A stretch of DNA of 64,000 nt from Lightella neohaematopini (GTDB taxonomy: Bacteria; Pseudomonadota; Gammaproteobacteria; Enterobacterales; Enterobacteriaceae): positions 1-64,000 of the forward strand of contig JAOBJV010000002.1 of the NCBI GenBank assembly GCA_025728385.1. Reading direction: 5' to 3'. The translations under genes and the position numbers were made by a program. Shown here piece by piece: positions 1 through 9,396 of this stretch. Within the stretch, counting starts at the first letter, position 1, and each line of letters starts with the position of its first letter. The notes under the pieces are model-generated. The model searched no databases, was not told the DNA's origin, and saw only the letters and a program-made list of their open reading frames with translations.

Positions 1-890
1 ACAATATAAGTATTTTAACTAAAGATCATAATATACCAGTTTTAAGATATACAATAAAACTAGGTATCATAACATTAATATTTTTTAAGATAATAAATAA
101 TTATTATAATATTAATATTTATAATAATACAAATATTAATAGTATAAAAAATACAGATAACAACATGATAATTACTATAAATAAAAATATGTAATTAATA
201 CAAATATTTATTATTGCTAATGGTATTCTATCAGGAATAGTAAAATTACTTAGTATAAGTTATAGTATATTAGATTACTATTAAACAGTAATTATTACTA
301 TAATTAATACTAGTATATTTTAATCTACATCATTTGAAATTGTTACTAAAAATGGATTATTAGTATTATTACCAATAAAAAAGTATTATTTTGTAATATG
401 GTATTTTAATGGTAAATTAAGTTGTATTCATTTTAATAGTTAAGAATTATGTATTTTATTAGAATATAAATTACAAAATAGATTAGGTAAAATAGTAATT
501 ATAGAAAATCTTAATTTTTATCCTCTAAAATTAGTGTTGGTACATACTAACATCAGTAATTGTTTAGTGTTGTTGGAAGATGTATCTAAGACTATACATC
601 CTGTTGAAGCACAAAGATTTAATTTAGATATAAGAAATTTAATATATTTAATTAATTTAATTAATTTATATGATATTCACGATTGTGAATGTTGTTTAAA
701 TATGCTTAATTAATAAACAAGATAGACAATATGATTAAGCTAAAACTATTCTAATTACTAATACTTTAACTTATTTAAAACTAGTAAGAATAAAACTTAT
801 AAAAAATAAAAAAATATTAGTTTTTTTACTAGGAAAATATACTAATTATGAATTTATTTTTCATAAAATACATATTAAAATTAATTTAAC
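1..890 (+). pseudogene. ubiH: Decayed ubiH (2-octaprenyl-6-methoxyphenol hydroxylase), 5' end outside window
   Basis: No open frame survives, but patching frames on the plus strand gives a protein that aligns with UbiH from about residue 100 to the C-terminus. The clearest block is VSKTIHPVEAQRFNLDIR at 582-635, against VGNAAQTLHPIAGQGFNLGMR in E. coli UbiH (the second FAD/ribityl motif). Upstream, a stretch ending GLLVLLPI near 345-380 matches GPLAMLPM, and IIANGILSG near 210-235 matches the VAADGTHSA block. Downstream, DRQYD near 725 matches RRQSD. In-frame stops occur throughout and the catalytic GD has become ED. The functional gene would be an FAD monooxygenase of ubiquinone synthesis. 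It lies directly before a ubiI ghost, as in the E. coli ubiH-ubiI pair. The match was made by eye from memory of the family. Confidence 0.8.
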
Positions 891-897
891 TAATTTA

Positions 898-1983
898 ATG
901 ATGTTTGATATTATAATTAATAGTAATGATATTAATGAATTATTATTATCTTACTGTTTTACAAAAAAGATAAGAATTACAATAATAATTAAATCACTAC
1001 TAAATAATTTAGGTAATATTGAAACTATATTTATTATTAATTAAGTAGTTATAAGATGTTATAAAAATTTAGATATTTAGTGTAAATTAATTAAATGTAT
1101 AATTCTACTAAAAAATATTATTTTATATAAATATAAATATAAGAAGTTATTAAAATTAGTACTAGAACTATTAATAACTTTAATTATATTATTAATAATA
1201 ATGTAAATTTTTATATTTTAAAAATATTAAGTAAGTATATAATAATTATTAATTATATCAATATAAAAATATATTTTTGAGGAAAATGTAGCAAAAATAT
1301 CACTAAATAATATAGTATTAAAAGTAAAATTATTAATTACTAATAATATTTTTGGTATTAAAGATTATATAAATACTTATACATATCACATTAAACATAA
1401 ATATATAATTATACAGACTAAAATTAACACAGAATTAATATATAATAATATATATTAAGTTCTATCCTAAGTATGGTATCATAACATTTATTCCGTTAAA
1501 AAATAACAATTGTAGTGCTATTTACTGGATATTAAAATGTAGTATGATCAGAAAATATGAAAATTATAATAATGTTATTAATAACATATCTAAACTAATA
1601 TTTAATTTATGTAATATAAAAGATCAAATTCTTATTTCTTCGACTTATGTTGAATATTTATCTAACTTTATTTATTATCGTTTACTATTAATAAATAATG
1701 CTATGTGTAAGATAAATTTAATTTTTTGATCAAAAAAATACACTTTAGTTATTTTAGTTTATCTGTTATTAATAATTTAATAACTTATTTAATAAACAAT
1801 AATGATATTGGTTTTTACTATTTTTTAAAATATTATAAACAACAATTAAAATATAATTTTATATCTAAAGTAATTAAAACTAAATTATTGTATGATTTTT
1901 ATATTAAAAATATAGACAATAATTTATTTTATATGTTTTTAAATAAGTTTAATATGATAAAATCTATATTTTTTAATATCTAG
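898..1983 (+). pseudogene. ubiI: Decayed ubiI (visC; 2-octaprenylphenol hydroxylase)
   Basis: This is a second FAD-monooxygenase ghost, immediately after the ubiH ghost. Starting at the ATG near 898, DIIINSNDINELLLSYCF matches the UbiI N-terminus DVAIVGGGMVGLAVACGL, with the dinucleotide-binding glycines lost. At 1475-1528, GIITFIPLKNNNCSAIYW matches GILAFLPLSDPHLCSIVW. At 1798-1842, NNDIGFYYFLKYYKQ matches GKDIGQYIYLRRYER. The blocks fall in different frames separated by stops, so no functional protein is expected. Two short open stretches inside it (1544-1729 and 1726-1983) are pieces of this ghost and not genes. Its remaining length, about 1.1 kb, is close to the usual 1.2 kb, so loss has been by point mutation and small indels more than by deletion. 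Confidence 0.82.
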
Positions 1984-2252
1984 TTTAGATTATAGTAAAT
2001 ACTTAATATTTTTAATTCATATATATAATTATGAATACAGGTTTATTAATTTATTAATTAAGTTTTGGTATTTGAAAGTAAGTTATAATTATTTATTGAT
2101 ATGTTAGTCAATTAACTAAATTTAATAATAGTATTAAAATAATAATAAATAACTAAAAATTATTTATATTTTAATTTTATAAAATATTATTGTAATGTAG
2201 TTAATGTTAAATTAATTTTTTATTTTATAAATAAAACTATGCTAGTTATTTA
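1984..2252. other. Intergenic spacer between ubiI ghost and asnS
   Basis: This is AT-rich sequence with stops in all frames that I could not assign. The first bases may be the eroded UbiI C-terminus. A promoter for asnS is expected near the right end, but the composition makes any TATAAT-like string uninformative. Confidence 0.4.
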
Positions 2253-3608
2253 ATGTACAAAATTTGTATAAAAAATATTATTAACGGGTTATTTACGAAT
2301 CAACATATTACAGTATGTGGTTGGGTTAAAACACGTCGTGATTCTAAAATAGGTATTTCTTTTCTTAATATAAATGATGGTTCATGCATTAGTAATTTAC
2401 AAATTATTATTAAGAATAATATTAAGAATTATAGTAAAATACTAAAATTAACTTCTGGTTGTTCTGTACAAGTAGATGGTCTAATTGTTAAATCTCCAAA
2501 AAATAAACAAAGTTATGAAATGCAAGCCACATCAGTATTAGTTACTGGATGGGTAGATAACCCGCGTGATTATCCAATATCAGCTAAATTACATAGTTTG
2601 GAATACTTACGTAAATTTGCTCATTTGAGAATAAGAACTAATATTTTTAGTGCTATAACTCGTATAAGAAGTACAGTATTTACTGCTATACATAATTTTA
2701 TGAATAAAAATAATTTTATTTTAGTAACAACACCAATTATTACTAGTATAGATACAGAAGGTTATAGTACTATGTTTAGTGTATTAACAAATAATAAAAA
2801 ATTTTTTGATAAAAAATATTTCTTAACTGTATCAGGTCAATTAAATATTGAAAGTTATGCTTGTGCTTTGTCTAAAGTATATACTTTTGGACCAGTATTT
2901 AGAGCAGAAAAATCTAATACTAGTAGGCATTTAGCAGAGTTCTGGATGGTAGAACCAGAAATAGCATTTGCTAATCTTCAAAATATTATTGATTTAACAG
3001 AAGATATGCTTAAATATATATTTAAGCATGTATTAAATGAAAGAATTCAAGATTTAGAATTTTGTGTTAAATATAATAATAATAAAAATTTAATTAGACG
3101 TTTAAACAATTTCATTAATAATGGATTTGTACATATTAGCTACGATGAAGCAGTACAAATATTAGAAAAATATAAAAATAAATTCAATAAACAAATAGTT
3201 TGGGGTTATGACTTTTCTTTAGAACATGAGAATTATCTAACTAATGAACATTTTAAAAATATTGTTGTTATAACAAATTATCCAAAAAATATAAAAGCAT
3301 TTTATATGCGTGTTAATACTGATAATAAAACAGTAGCTGCGATGGATGTAATTGCTCAAGACATAGGTGAAATTGCTGGTGGATCACAACGAGAAGAACG
3401 TCTAAATAAATTAGATATTTGTTTAAAAGAAAAAAATCTTTCTGCTAAAAATTACTGGTGGTATAGAGATTTACGTAAATATGGTACTGTTCCACATTCT
3501 GGTTTTGGTATTGGTTTAGAAAGATTAATTTCATATATTACAGGTATGTATAATATACGTGACGTAATACCATTTCCTAGAGGAATATATGATGATATTA
3601 ATTTTTAA
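2253..3608 (+). CDS. asnS: Asparaginyl-tRNA synthetase
   Basis: Cytoplasmic class II aminoacyl-tRNA synthetase that charges tRNA-Asn with asparagine. It has 451 residues, against 466 in E. coli. An N-terminal OB-fold anticodon-binding domain (about 1-110; VCGWVKTRRDSK near 21-32) is followed by the catalytic core. Motif 2 is FRAE at 216-219, with the neighbouring RHLAEFWMVEPE, and motif 3 is GIGLER at 419-424. The residues RHLAEFWM and the C-terminal IPFPRG separate AsnRS from AspRS. It follows the ubiI ghost and converges on kdsB with only 6 bases between stops. In E. coli asnS lies about 16 kb from kdsB with ompF, mukFEB and other genes between them, so this junction reflects deletion. Confidence 0.97.
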   Translation: MYKICIKNIINGLFTNQHITVCGWVKTRRDSKIGISFLNINDGSCISNLQIIIKNNIKNYSKILKLTSGCSVQVDGLIVKSPKNKQSYEMQATSVLVTGWVDNPRDYPISAKLHSLEYLRKFAHLRIRTNIFSAITRIRSTVFTAIHNFMNKNNFILVTTPIITSIDTEGYSTMFSVLTNNKKFFDKKYFLTVSGQLNIESYACALSKVYTFGPVFRAEKSNTSRHLAEFWMVEPEIAFANLQNIIDLTEDMLKYIFKHVLNERIQDLEFCVKYNNNKNLIRRLNNFINNGFVHISYDEAVQILEKYKNKFNKQIVWGYDFSLEHENYLTNEHFKNIVVITNYPKNIKAFYMRVNTDNKTVAAMDVIAQDIGEIAGGSQREERLNKLDICLKEKNLSAKNYWWYRDLRKYGTVPHSGFGIGLERLISYITGMYNIRDVIPFPRGIYDDINF

Positions 3609-3614
3609 ATGGAA

Positions 3615-4340
3615 TTAACTATTCTTCATTAAAGATCGTACTTGATTTAAAGATTCTAATGTGTCAACACCAACTATTGGTTTTGATTCATTTATTACTA
3701 ATGTATATATTTTTTCTCCATACCATAATACTCTTAATTGTTCTAAATTTTCAATATGTTCTATTGGGCTATGAAAATTTTTATAATTTCTAATAAAAGA
3801 TGCATTATAGGCATATATACCAATATGTTTTAATACTATATTTTTAATAGAAATACTATTTTTAATAGTACGAGTAAAGTATATAGCATAATTATATTTA
3901 TTAATAATTACTTTTACTACATTTGGGTTTACTATCTCTTGTATACTGTGTATTGGTATTGCTACAGTCGACATATTGTAATTTTTATTCGGTAATGTAC
4001 TAGCGATTTGATTAATTAGTACGGATGATATTAGTGGTTCATCTCCTTGAAGATTAACAATAATTTGATTATCTAATAATTTATAGTATTTTACTACTTC
4101 AGATATACGTTCTGTCCCTGAACTGTGATTATTATGAGTAATATATACTTCCCCTCCAAATTGTTTTACTACTTTAGCAATACTACAATGATCAGTTGCT
4201 ACTATTACTTTATTTGCACATGAATTTAATGCATTACGCATGACATGAATTATCATTGGTATACCATTAATAGTAATTAATGGTTTTTTTGGTAGTCTAC
4301 TAGAATTTAATCTAGCAGGGATAATAACTATAAAACTCAT
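3615..4340 (-). CDS. kdsB: 3-deoxy-manno-octulosonate cytidylyltransferase (CMP-KDO synthetase)
   Basis: Activates KDO with CTP to give CMP-KDO, the donor for the inner core of lipopolysaccharide; cytoplasmic. It has 241 residues (E. coli 248). The nucleotide-binding signature IPARLNSSRLPKKPL is at residues 7-21 and NLQGDEPL is near 94-101, with the metal-binding aspartate. It is the last gene of msbA-lpxK-ycaR-kdsB, the E. coli order with ycaQ removed, and its ATG lies 6 bases after the ycaR stop, so the genes are probably co-transcribed and translationally linked. Its presence implies a KDO-lipid A outer membrane is still made. Confidence 0.97.
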   Translation of the reverse strand: MSFIVIIPARLNSSRLPKKPLITINGIPMIIHVMRNALNSCANKVIVATDHCSIAKVVKQFGGEVYITHNNHSSGTERISEVVKYYKLLDNQIIVNLQGDEPLISSVLINQIASTLPNKNYNMSTVAIPIHSIQEIVNPNVVKVIINKYNYAIYFTRTIKNSISIKNIVLKHIGIYAYNASFIRNYKNFHSPIEHIENLEQLRVLWYGEKIYTLVINESKPIVGVDTLESLNQVRSLMKNS

Positions 4341-4346
4341 TTTTTA

Positions 4347-4511
4347 CTAAAATTTCCTTGCTTTATCTTTTATTAGTATGGGTATATTATCTAGTATGGG
4401 ATAAGCTAATGAATCAATAACACAAACTAATTCTTTTCTTTTTTTTTTCAAAAATAAACTATTTTTGCAAACTGGACACGCAATAATTTTTAGTAACTCT
4501 TTATTTATCAT
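4347..4511 (-). CDS. ycaR: YcaR/Trm112-like small zinc-ribbon protein
   Basis: A 54-residue protein too short for most gene callers. It begins MINKELLKIIACPVCKNS and carries the family core: CPxC at residues 12-15, a single further cysteine (C30, in the position of ELICKLDNLAFP in E. coli YcaR) and the ending AYPILDNIPILI. This is the UPF0434/Trm112-like family, 60 residues in E. coli. Its place between lpxK and kdsB matches E. coli and supports the call as much as the sequence does. The molecular function in Gammaproteobacteria is not well established; Trm112 proteins elsewhere act as partners of methyltransferases. Confidence 0.93.
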   Translation of the reverse strand: MINKELLKIIACPVCKNSLFLKKKRKELVCVIDSLAYPILDNIPILIKDKARKF

Positions 4512-4541
4512 AAATTTATAAATTTTTAAAATACTTAAATT

Positions 4542-5531
4542 TTATTGTTTATATTTTAAAATATGATATTCTATATTGTTTAATAGTTTATTACTTATTT
4601 TTAATGGTAGATGTACATCTATTGGTAAATACCACCAATTTTCACGAGCAAATTTTTGACATTTAATAGCATCTTTTTCTGTCATTAATAATTGTTCTGT
4701 ACTACAGTAAGTTAATGAATCTAACATAGATTGATTATATTCTTGATGATCAAGAAAAGATACTTCTCTTATTGGAAGTATACCTATGTATTTTACCATA
4801 TTAAAAAAAATTTTAGGGTATCCTATACCAGCTATTAATATTATTTTATTAAATCTAAATTTATTAATAGGTAAACTTTTTTTGTTATATAAATTTATTA
4901 CGTTATAAGTCTTAATAAACATAGGGATCTCATTACGTTGAAGTAATCCATTGTTTACTATAGTTACCTTTGAGTAATTTAAACGATTAATACTTTCTCT
5001 CATTGGTCCTGAAGGTAAAAGATAACCATTACCAAATCGGTAATATCCATTTATTATTATCCATTCTATATTTCTTCCTAATGAATAATGTTGTAATCCA
5101 TCATCACTAATAATAATATCTAAGTTATATAATTCTATTAATTTGTTAGCAGCCAATACTCTTTTTTTAGCAACTACTACTGGAACATTAGTTCGTTGCC
5201 ATATTAATATAGCCTCATCCCCACATTGTTTACTATTTATATTATTTGTAACAATACAAGGATATTTTGTGTTACCACCATAACCTCTACTAATAACACC
5301 TACTTTCCAACCTCTACGTTTTAATTTATTTACTAACCATATAACTATCGGTGTTTTTCCATTACCACCAACAGTAATATTACCAATAATAATTATCGGT
5401 ACAGAAAAATAATATGTTTTTAACCATCCTATCTTATAACAAAATTTTACTATAATTATAATAACTTTATACAACCATGTTATTGGTAATAGTAAATAAA
5501 CAAATAAAGAATGTTTAAACCAAATTTTCAT
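4542..5531 (-). CDS. lpxK: Tetraacyldisaccharide 4'-kinase (lipid A 4'-kinase)
   Basis: Phosphorylates the 4' position of the lipid A disaccharide using ATP, at the inner face of the inner membrane. I chose the ATG at 5531 (MKIWFKHS...), which gives 329 residues, against 328 in E. coli, and starts 10 bases after the msbA stop; an earlier ATG at 5573 would add 14 residues without family support. An N-terminal membrane segment (about 5-35) precedes the P-loop GNITVGGNGKTP, and SDDGLQHY and FGNGYLLPSGPMRE are intact family motifs. The C-terminal MTEKDAIKC is also kept. It lies between msbA and ycaR in an envelope operon. Confidence 0.95.
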   Translation of the reverse strand: MKIWFKHSLFVYLLLPITWLYKVIIIIVKFCYKIGWLKTYYFSVPIIIIGNITVGGNGKTPIVIWLVNKLKRRGWKVGVISRGYGGNTKYPCIVTNNINSKQCGDEAILIWQRTNVPVVVAKKRVLAANKLIELYNLDIIISDDGLQHYSLGRNIEWIIINGYYRFGNGYLLPSGPMRESINRLNYSKVTIVNNGLLQRNEIPMFIKTYNVINLYNKKSLPINKFRFNKIILIAGIGYPKIFFNMVKYIGILPIREVSFLDHQEYNQSMLDSLTYCSTEQLLMTEKDAIKCQKFARENWWYLPIDVHLPLKISNKLLNNIEYHILKYKQ

Positions 5532-5541
5532 CAATATTTTA

Positions 5542-7287
5542 TTAATTATATTGTATATGACACATTTGCGCATATAATCCCTGATTATTAATTAACTTTT
5601 TATGGTTACCTCTTTCAATTATTTTACCGTTTTTTATAACTAATATTTCATCAACATCTTCAATAGTAGATAAACGATGTGCAATAATTAATAATGTACA
5701 ATTCTTTTTTAAAACATGTAAAGCTTGTTGTATATTTAATTCTGTTTTTACATCTAAAGCAGATGTAGCTTCATCAAGAATAATAATTGAACTATTTTTT
5801 AAAAAAGCTCTAGCAATTGCAATACATTGTCTTTGACCACTAGATAATAAAATACCATTCTCACCAATTATAGTATCTAAACCATTATCCATATTTTTAA
5901 CAAAATCCATGACATAAGCCATATCAGCAACAACTTCTATTTGTTTTCTAGAACACAAATTTTTATTAGCATAACTAATATTATTGGCAATAGTATCATT
6001 AAAAAGATATATATTTTGTGATATTAATGATATTTGATTTCTTAATGAAGAAATATTATAATCATAAAGGTTAATACCATCTATAGTAATATTACCAGAT
6101 TCTATATTATAGAAACGGGTTAACAGATAAGCAATGGTTGATTTACCTGCACCAGAATGTCCAACTAAAGCCACTTTGCTTCCAGCAGGTATATTAAAAG
6201 TAATGTTATACAATGATGGATTATTATTAGTTGGATATGTAAATGTTACATCATTAAAAATTATGTTTCCTTCAATATTTTTTGTGTAAATTATTGAATG
6301 ATTTTTTTCACTTTTGATATCCAAAATAGAAAATATTGTTTTACAAGCTGTCATACCTTTTTGAAATTGAGTATTAATATTAGTTAGTGACTTTATTGGT
6401 CGTATTAATGCAATCATAGAGGAAAATACAACAGTAATAGTACCAGCAGTAATAGTCTTTGATATTATTGGAAAACTTATTATATATAATATAGTTGCTA
6501 AAGCTAATGATGTAATTAATTGTATTAATATATCTGATAAGGAAGCAGTAATTACCATTTTTATTTCTTGTTGTCTCATAAAATTACTAACATAACAAAA
6601 TCTTTTATTTTCTATATTTTGACCTCCATACATTAATATTTCTTTATGTCCTTTAAGCATTTGTTCAGTACTATGAATAACTTGTTCCATGGCGTATTGC
6701 ATTTCCTTACTAATAATTTTAGATTTATTAGAAACAAACTTATTAGTTAAAAAAATACATGGAGTTAATACTAATAAAATCATAGATAATAATGGACTAT
6801 AATAAAACATCATACAACATAATAGCATAATTAATGTACCATCACGAATAATATTGATTAATACACTAGAAGAAGTGGCAGCAACTTGTTCTGCTACATA
6901 AGTAATATAAGATAATAATTTACTAGTTGGTTTAGTATCAAAGAATGATACTGGCATACTCATAATATGAGTAAATAACATTTTCCTGATATTCATTACA
7001 ATTTTACTAGATACCCATACTATACAATAATTAGCAATAAAATTACTACTACTACGTAATAATGATAAACCAATTATAGTAATTGGTACCCACCATATTA
7101 TGGAACTATTATTGGTAATAACAAAACTATGATCAAAAATCGGTTTTAATAATGATATCATATAAGCATTACTGATTGCACTAACAACTAATGCAATCAT
7201 TGCAATTATTAATTTAATTTTAAATGGATAAACCATACACCAAAATCGGCTAAATGTTTGCCATGTGGTAGTATTATTTTTTAACAT
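5542..7287 (-). CDS. msbA: Lipid A flippase, ABC transporter MsbA
   Basis: Inner-membrane ABC exporter that flips core-lipid A from the cytoplasmic to the periplasmic leaflet; works as a homodimer. It has 581 residues (E. coli 582). A six-helix transmembrane domain occupies about 1-320, followed by one nucleotide-binding domain with Walker A GHSGAGKST (near 375), signature LSSGQRQ (near 480), Walker B SIIILDEATSALD and the H-loop IIAHRLST. All ATPase motifs are intact. It heads msbA-lpxK-ycaR-kdsB; a 161-base spacer separates it from the rpsA stop, where ihfB and ycaI lie in E. coli. Confidence 0.96.
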   Translation of the reverse strand: MLKNNTTTWQTFSRFWCMVYPFKIKLIIAMIALVVSAISNAYMISLLKPIFDHSFVITNNSSIIWWVPITIIGLSLLRSSSNFIANYCIVWVSSKIVMNIRKMLFTHIMSMPVSFFDTKPTSKLLSYITYVAEQVAATSSSVLINIIRDGTLIMLLCCMMFYYSPLLSMILLVLTPCIFLTNKFVSNKSKIISKEMQYAMEQVIHSTEQMLKGHKEILMYGGQNIENKRFCYVSNFMRQQEIKMVITASLSDILIQLITSLALATILYIISFPIISKTITAGTITVVFSSMIALIRPIKSLTNINTQFQKGMTACKTIFSILDIKSEKNHSIIYTKNIEGNIIFNDVTFTYPTNNNPSLYNITFNIPAGSKVALVGHSGAGKSTIAYLLTRFYNIESGNITIDGINLYDYNISSLRNQISLISQNIYLFNDTIANNISYANKNLCSRKQIEVVADMAYVMDFVKNMDNGLDTIIGENGILLSSGQRQCIAIARAFLKNSSIIILDEATSALDVKTELNIQQALHVLKKNCTLLIIAHRLSTIEDVDEILVIKNGKIIERGNHKKLINNQGLYAQMCHIQYN

Positions 7288-7448
7288 TGATTAAATTTTA
7301 TAAATACATAAATAATATGTAAAATATTAAAAAATACAGTATTTAACTTTTTAAATTAGCTAATCATGTATATTTAAATATATCTTTTAATAAAACAGAC
7401 AAATTATAATAATTTAATTAAGTAAAAAATCTATAAATAAAATAATTT

Positions 7449-9119
7449 TTAATCTTCTTTTGTAGCTGCTTCAAAAGCTTCTCTCATAGTATTAGAAAAT
7501 TTACTATTATTTTTTAATTCTTTATCTTGATTAATATTTCTTTTTTTATCTAAAATACTATGAGTGTAATATACTACATTAATACGTCTATTTTTACGAT
7601 CAATACTATCAACTTTTACTTTAATAGTATCACCAATATCTACACACATTAAATTTTTAATATACTTAGTATCAGTAAATTCATTAATATTTAAATACCC
7701 ACTAATATTATTTATTAAATTTAAATTAATACCATTATTTTTATCTAAAGATTTTACTTTACCATCAATTAATTCATTCTTATGATTATTAAAAAAAATG
7801 CTTAATGGGTCTTCAGTTAATTGTTTTATACCTAAAGAAATACGCTCTCGTTCTGCATCTACTTGTAATACTAGTGATTTAATTATATCACCCTTTTTAT
7901 ATTGTTGTATAATTCTATTATCTGTTTCCCACGATATGTCAGATAAATGTATTAAACCATCAACACCACCATCTAATTCAATAAATATACCAAAATCAGT
8001 TATAGATTTTATTTTACCGCTTACGCAATCACCTTTATTATATAATGATGCAAAATTTTTCCATGGATTAATTTTACACTGTTTAATGCCTAATGATATA
8101 CGACGACGTTCATGATCAATATTTAAAATCATTACTTCAACTATATCGTTAATATTAACTAATTTAGATGGATGAATATTTTTATTAGTCCAATCCATTT
8201 CAGAAATATGAACTAAACCTTCAATACCATGATCAATTTCTACAAAACATCCATAGTCAGTTAAATTAGTTACTTTGCCTCGTAAACGATTACCTTCTGA
8301 ATATTTCTTTATTAGTAATAACCAAGGATCATGCTTTAATTGTTTTAATCCTAAAGATACTCTAGTTTGTTCTTTGTCAAATTTTAATATTTTAACGGTT
8401 ATTTCTTCACCAAGTTTTATGATTTCACTAGGATGTCTAACTCTTTTCCAAGCTATGTCAGTAATATGCAATAATCCATCAACACCACCAAGATCAATAA
8501 AAGCACCATAGTCCGTTAAATTTTTCACTATTCCCTTAACTATCATACCTTCTTGTAAATTAGATAGTAATTTTAATTTATAATTGTTATACTCTAATTC
8601 TAAAATAGCTCTGCGCGATACAACTATATTATTACGTTTTTTATCTAATTTAATTATTTTAAATTCTAACTCTTTACCCTCAAGGTTATTATCTTTAATA
8701 GGTTTAATATCTACTAAAGAACCAGGTAGAAATGCACGTACTCCATTTAATTCAACTGTAAAACCACCTTTTACTTTTCCACTTATTATACCAGTAGTAG
8801 TACTAGTATCATTATATATTTTTTCTAATTGATTCCATACTTCTTGTTTTTTTGCTTTTTCTCTTGAAAGTAATGTTTCTCCTAATCCATTTTCTATACT
8901 ATCTAACATAACATCTACTGTATCACCTACTTTAATTTCTAGATTACCATACATATCATAAAACTGTTCTATTGGAATAGTAGCTTCTGATTTTAAATTA
9001 GCATCAACCAAAACTATATTTTTTGTAATTGATACTATTAATCCTTTAACAATCATTCCAGAATACATATTAATATTTTTTATAGATTTTTCAAATAATT
9101 GAGTAAAAGATTCTATCAT
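7449..9119 (-). CDS. rpsA: 30S ribosomal protein S1
   Basis: Ribosomal protein S1 binds mRNA leaders and helps start translation on the 30S subunit. It has 556 residues (E. coli 557), so all six S1 (OB-fold) repeats are present, visible as recurring GxVxxxxDYGxFV(E/D)L...GLxHxS(D/E)xxW units through the protein. In E. coli it follows aroA-cmk; here cmk is missing and a 277-base spacer separates it from aroA, so it probably has its own promoter in that spacer. Full length is notable, since other proteins of the window are slightly trimmed. Confidence 0.97.
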   Translation of the reverse strand: MIESFTQLFEKSIKNINMYSGMIVKGLIVSITKNIVLVDANLKSEATIPIEQFYDMYGNLEIKVGDTVDVMLDSIENGLGETLLSREKAKKQEVWNQLEKIYNDTSTTTGIISGKVKGGFTVELNGVRAFLPGSLVDIKPIKDNNLEGKELEFKIIKLDKKRNNIVVSRRAILELEYNNYKLKLLSNLQEGMIVKGIVKNLTDYGAFIDLGGVDGLLHITDIAWKRVRHPSEIIKLGEEITVKILKFDKEQTRVSLGLKQLKHDPWLLLIKKYSEGNRLRGKVTNLTDYGCFVEIDHGIEGLVHISEMDWTNKNIHPSKLVNINDIVEVMILNIDHERRRISLGIKQCKINPWKNFASLYNKGDCVSGKIKSITDFGIFIELDGGVDGLIHLSDISWETDNRIIQQYKKGDIIKSLVLQVDAERERISLGIKQLTEDPLSIFFNNHKNELIDGKVKSLDKNNGINLNLINNISGYLNINEFTDTKYIKNLMCVDIGDTIKVKVDSIDRKNRRINVVYYTHSILDKKRNINQDKELKNNSKFSNTMREAFEAATKED

Positions 9120-9396
9120 ATATAAACTTAATTTTTTTATTAACTAATATTTAAGTATCCTTTCTTAAAATATAGTAGGTTAATATTATTATCTGTTGTC
9201 CAATAACAAGATACTATTTCTTATATAAAATTTATGTAAATTAGAAATTGTGATATTAATATCTAAACATTATAACAATACATAATATTATTTTACTACA
9301 TTATACAATTAAAAATTAACATTAAACTAATATTTTTTCAATAAATACATAATATTTTAATTGTTAATGAATAATTTTATTAAAAGTAATAAATTA
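9120..9396. other. Spacer where cmk is expected; no gene found
   Basis: In E. coli cytidylate kinase (cmk, about 680 bases) lies between aroA and rpsA. Here only 277 bases remain. I translated the minus strand and found no P-loop or other Cmk motif; a short stretch reading LLLDN near 9195-9210 is too weak to call a relic. The rpsA promoter probably lies here. Confidence 0.5.

Noticed and set aside
898..1440. Initial resemblance of this stretch to RadC
   Set aside because: The same residues align better and collinearly with UbiI, continue into clear UbiI blocks downstream, and follow ubiH as in E. coli.
1544..1983. Two short open frames (61 and 85 codons) that could be taken as hypothetical genes
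   Set aside because: They align in order with the UbiI middle and C-terminus, so they are surviving pieces of the ubiI ghost.
5532..5573. Longer lpxK start overlapping msbA by 32 bases
   Set aside because: The extra 14 residues have no counterpart in the family; the ATG at 5531 gives 329 residues, against 328 in E. coli.
7798..8832. Plus-strand open frames inside rpsA
   Set aside because: They are antisense shadows of the S1 repeats, with cysteine/serine/proline-rich composition unlike real proteins of this genome.
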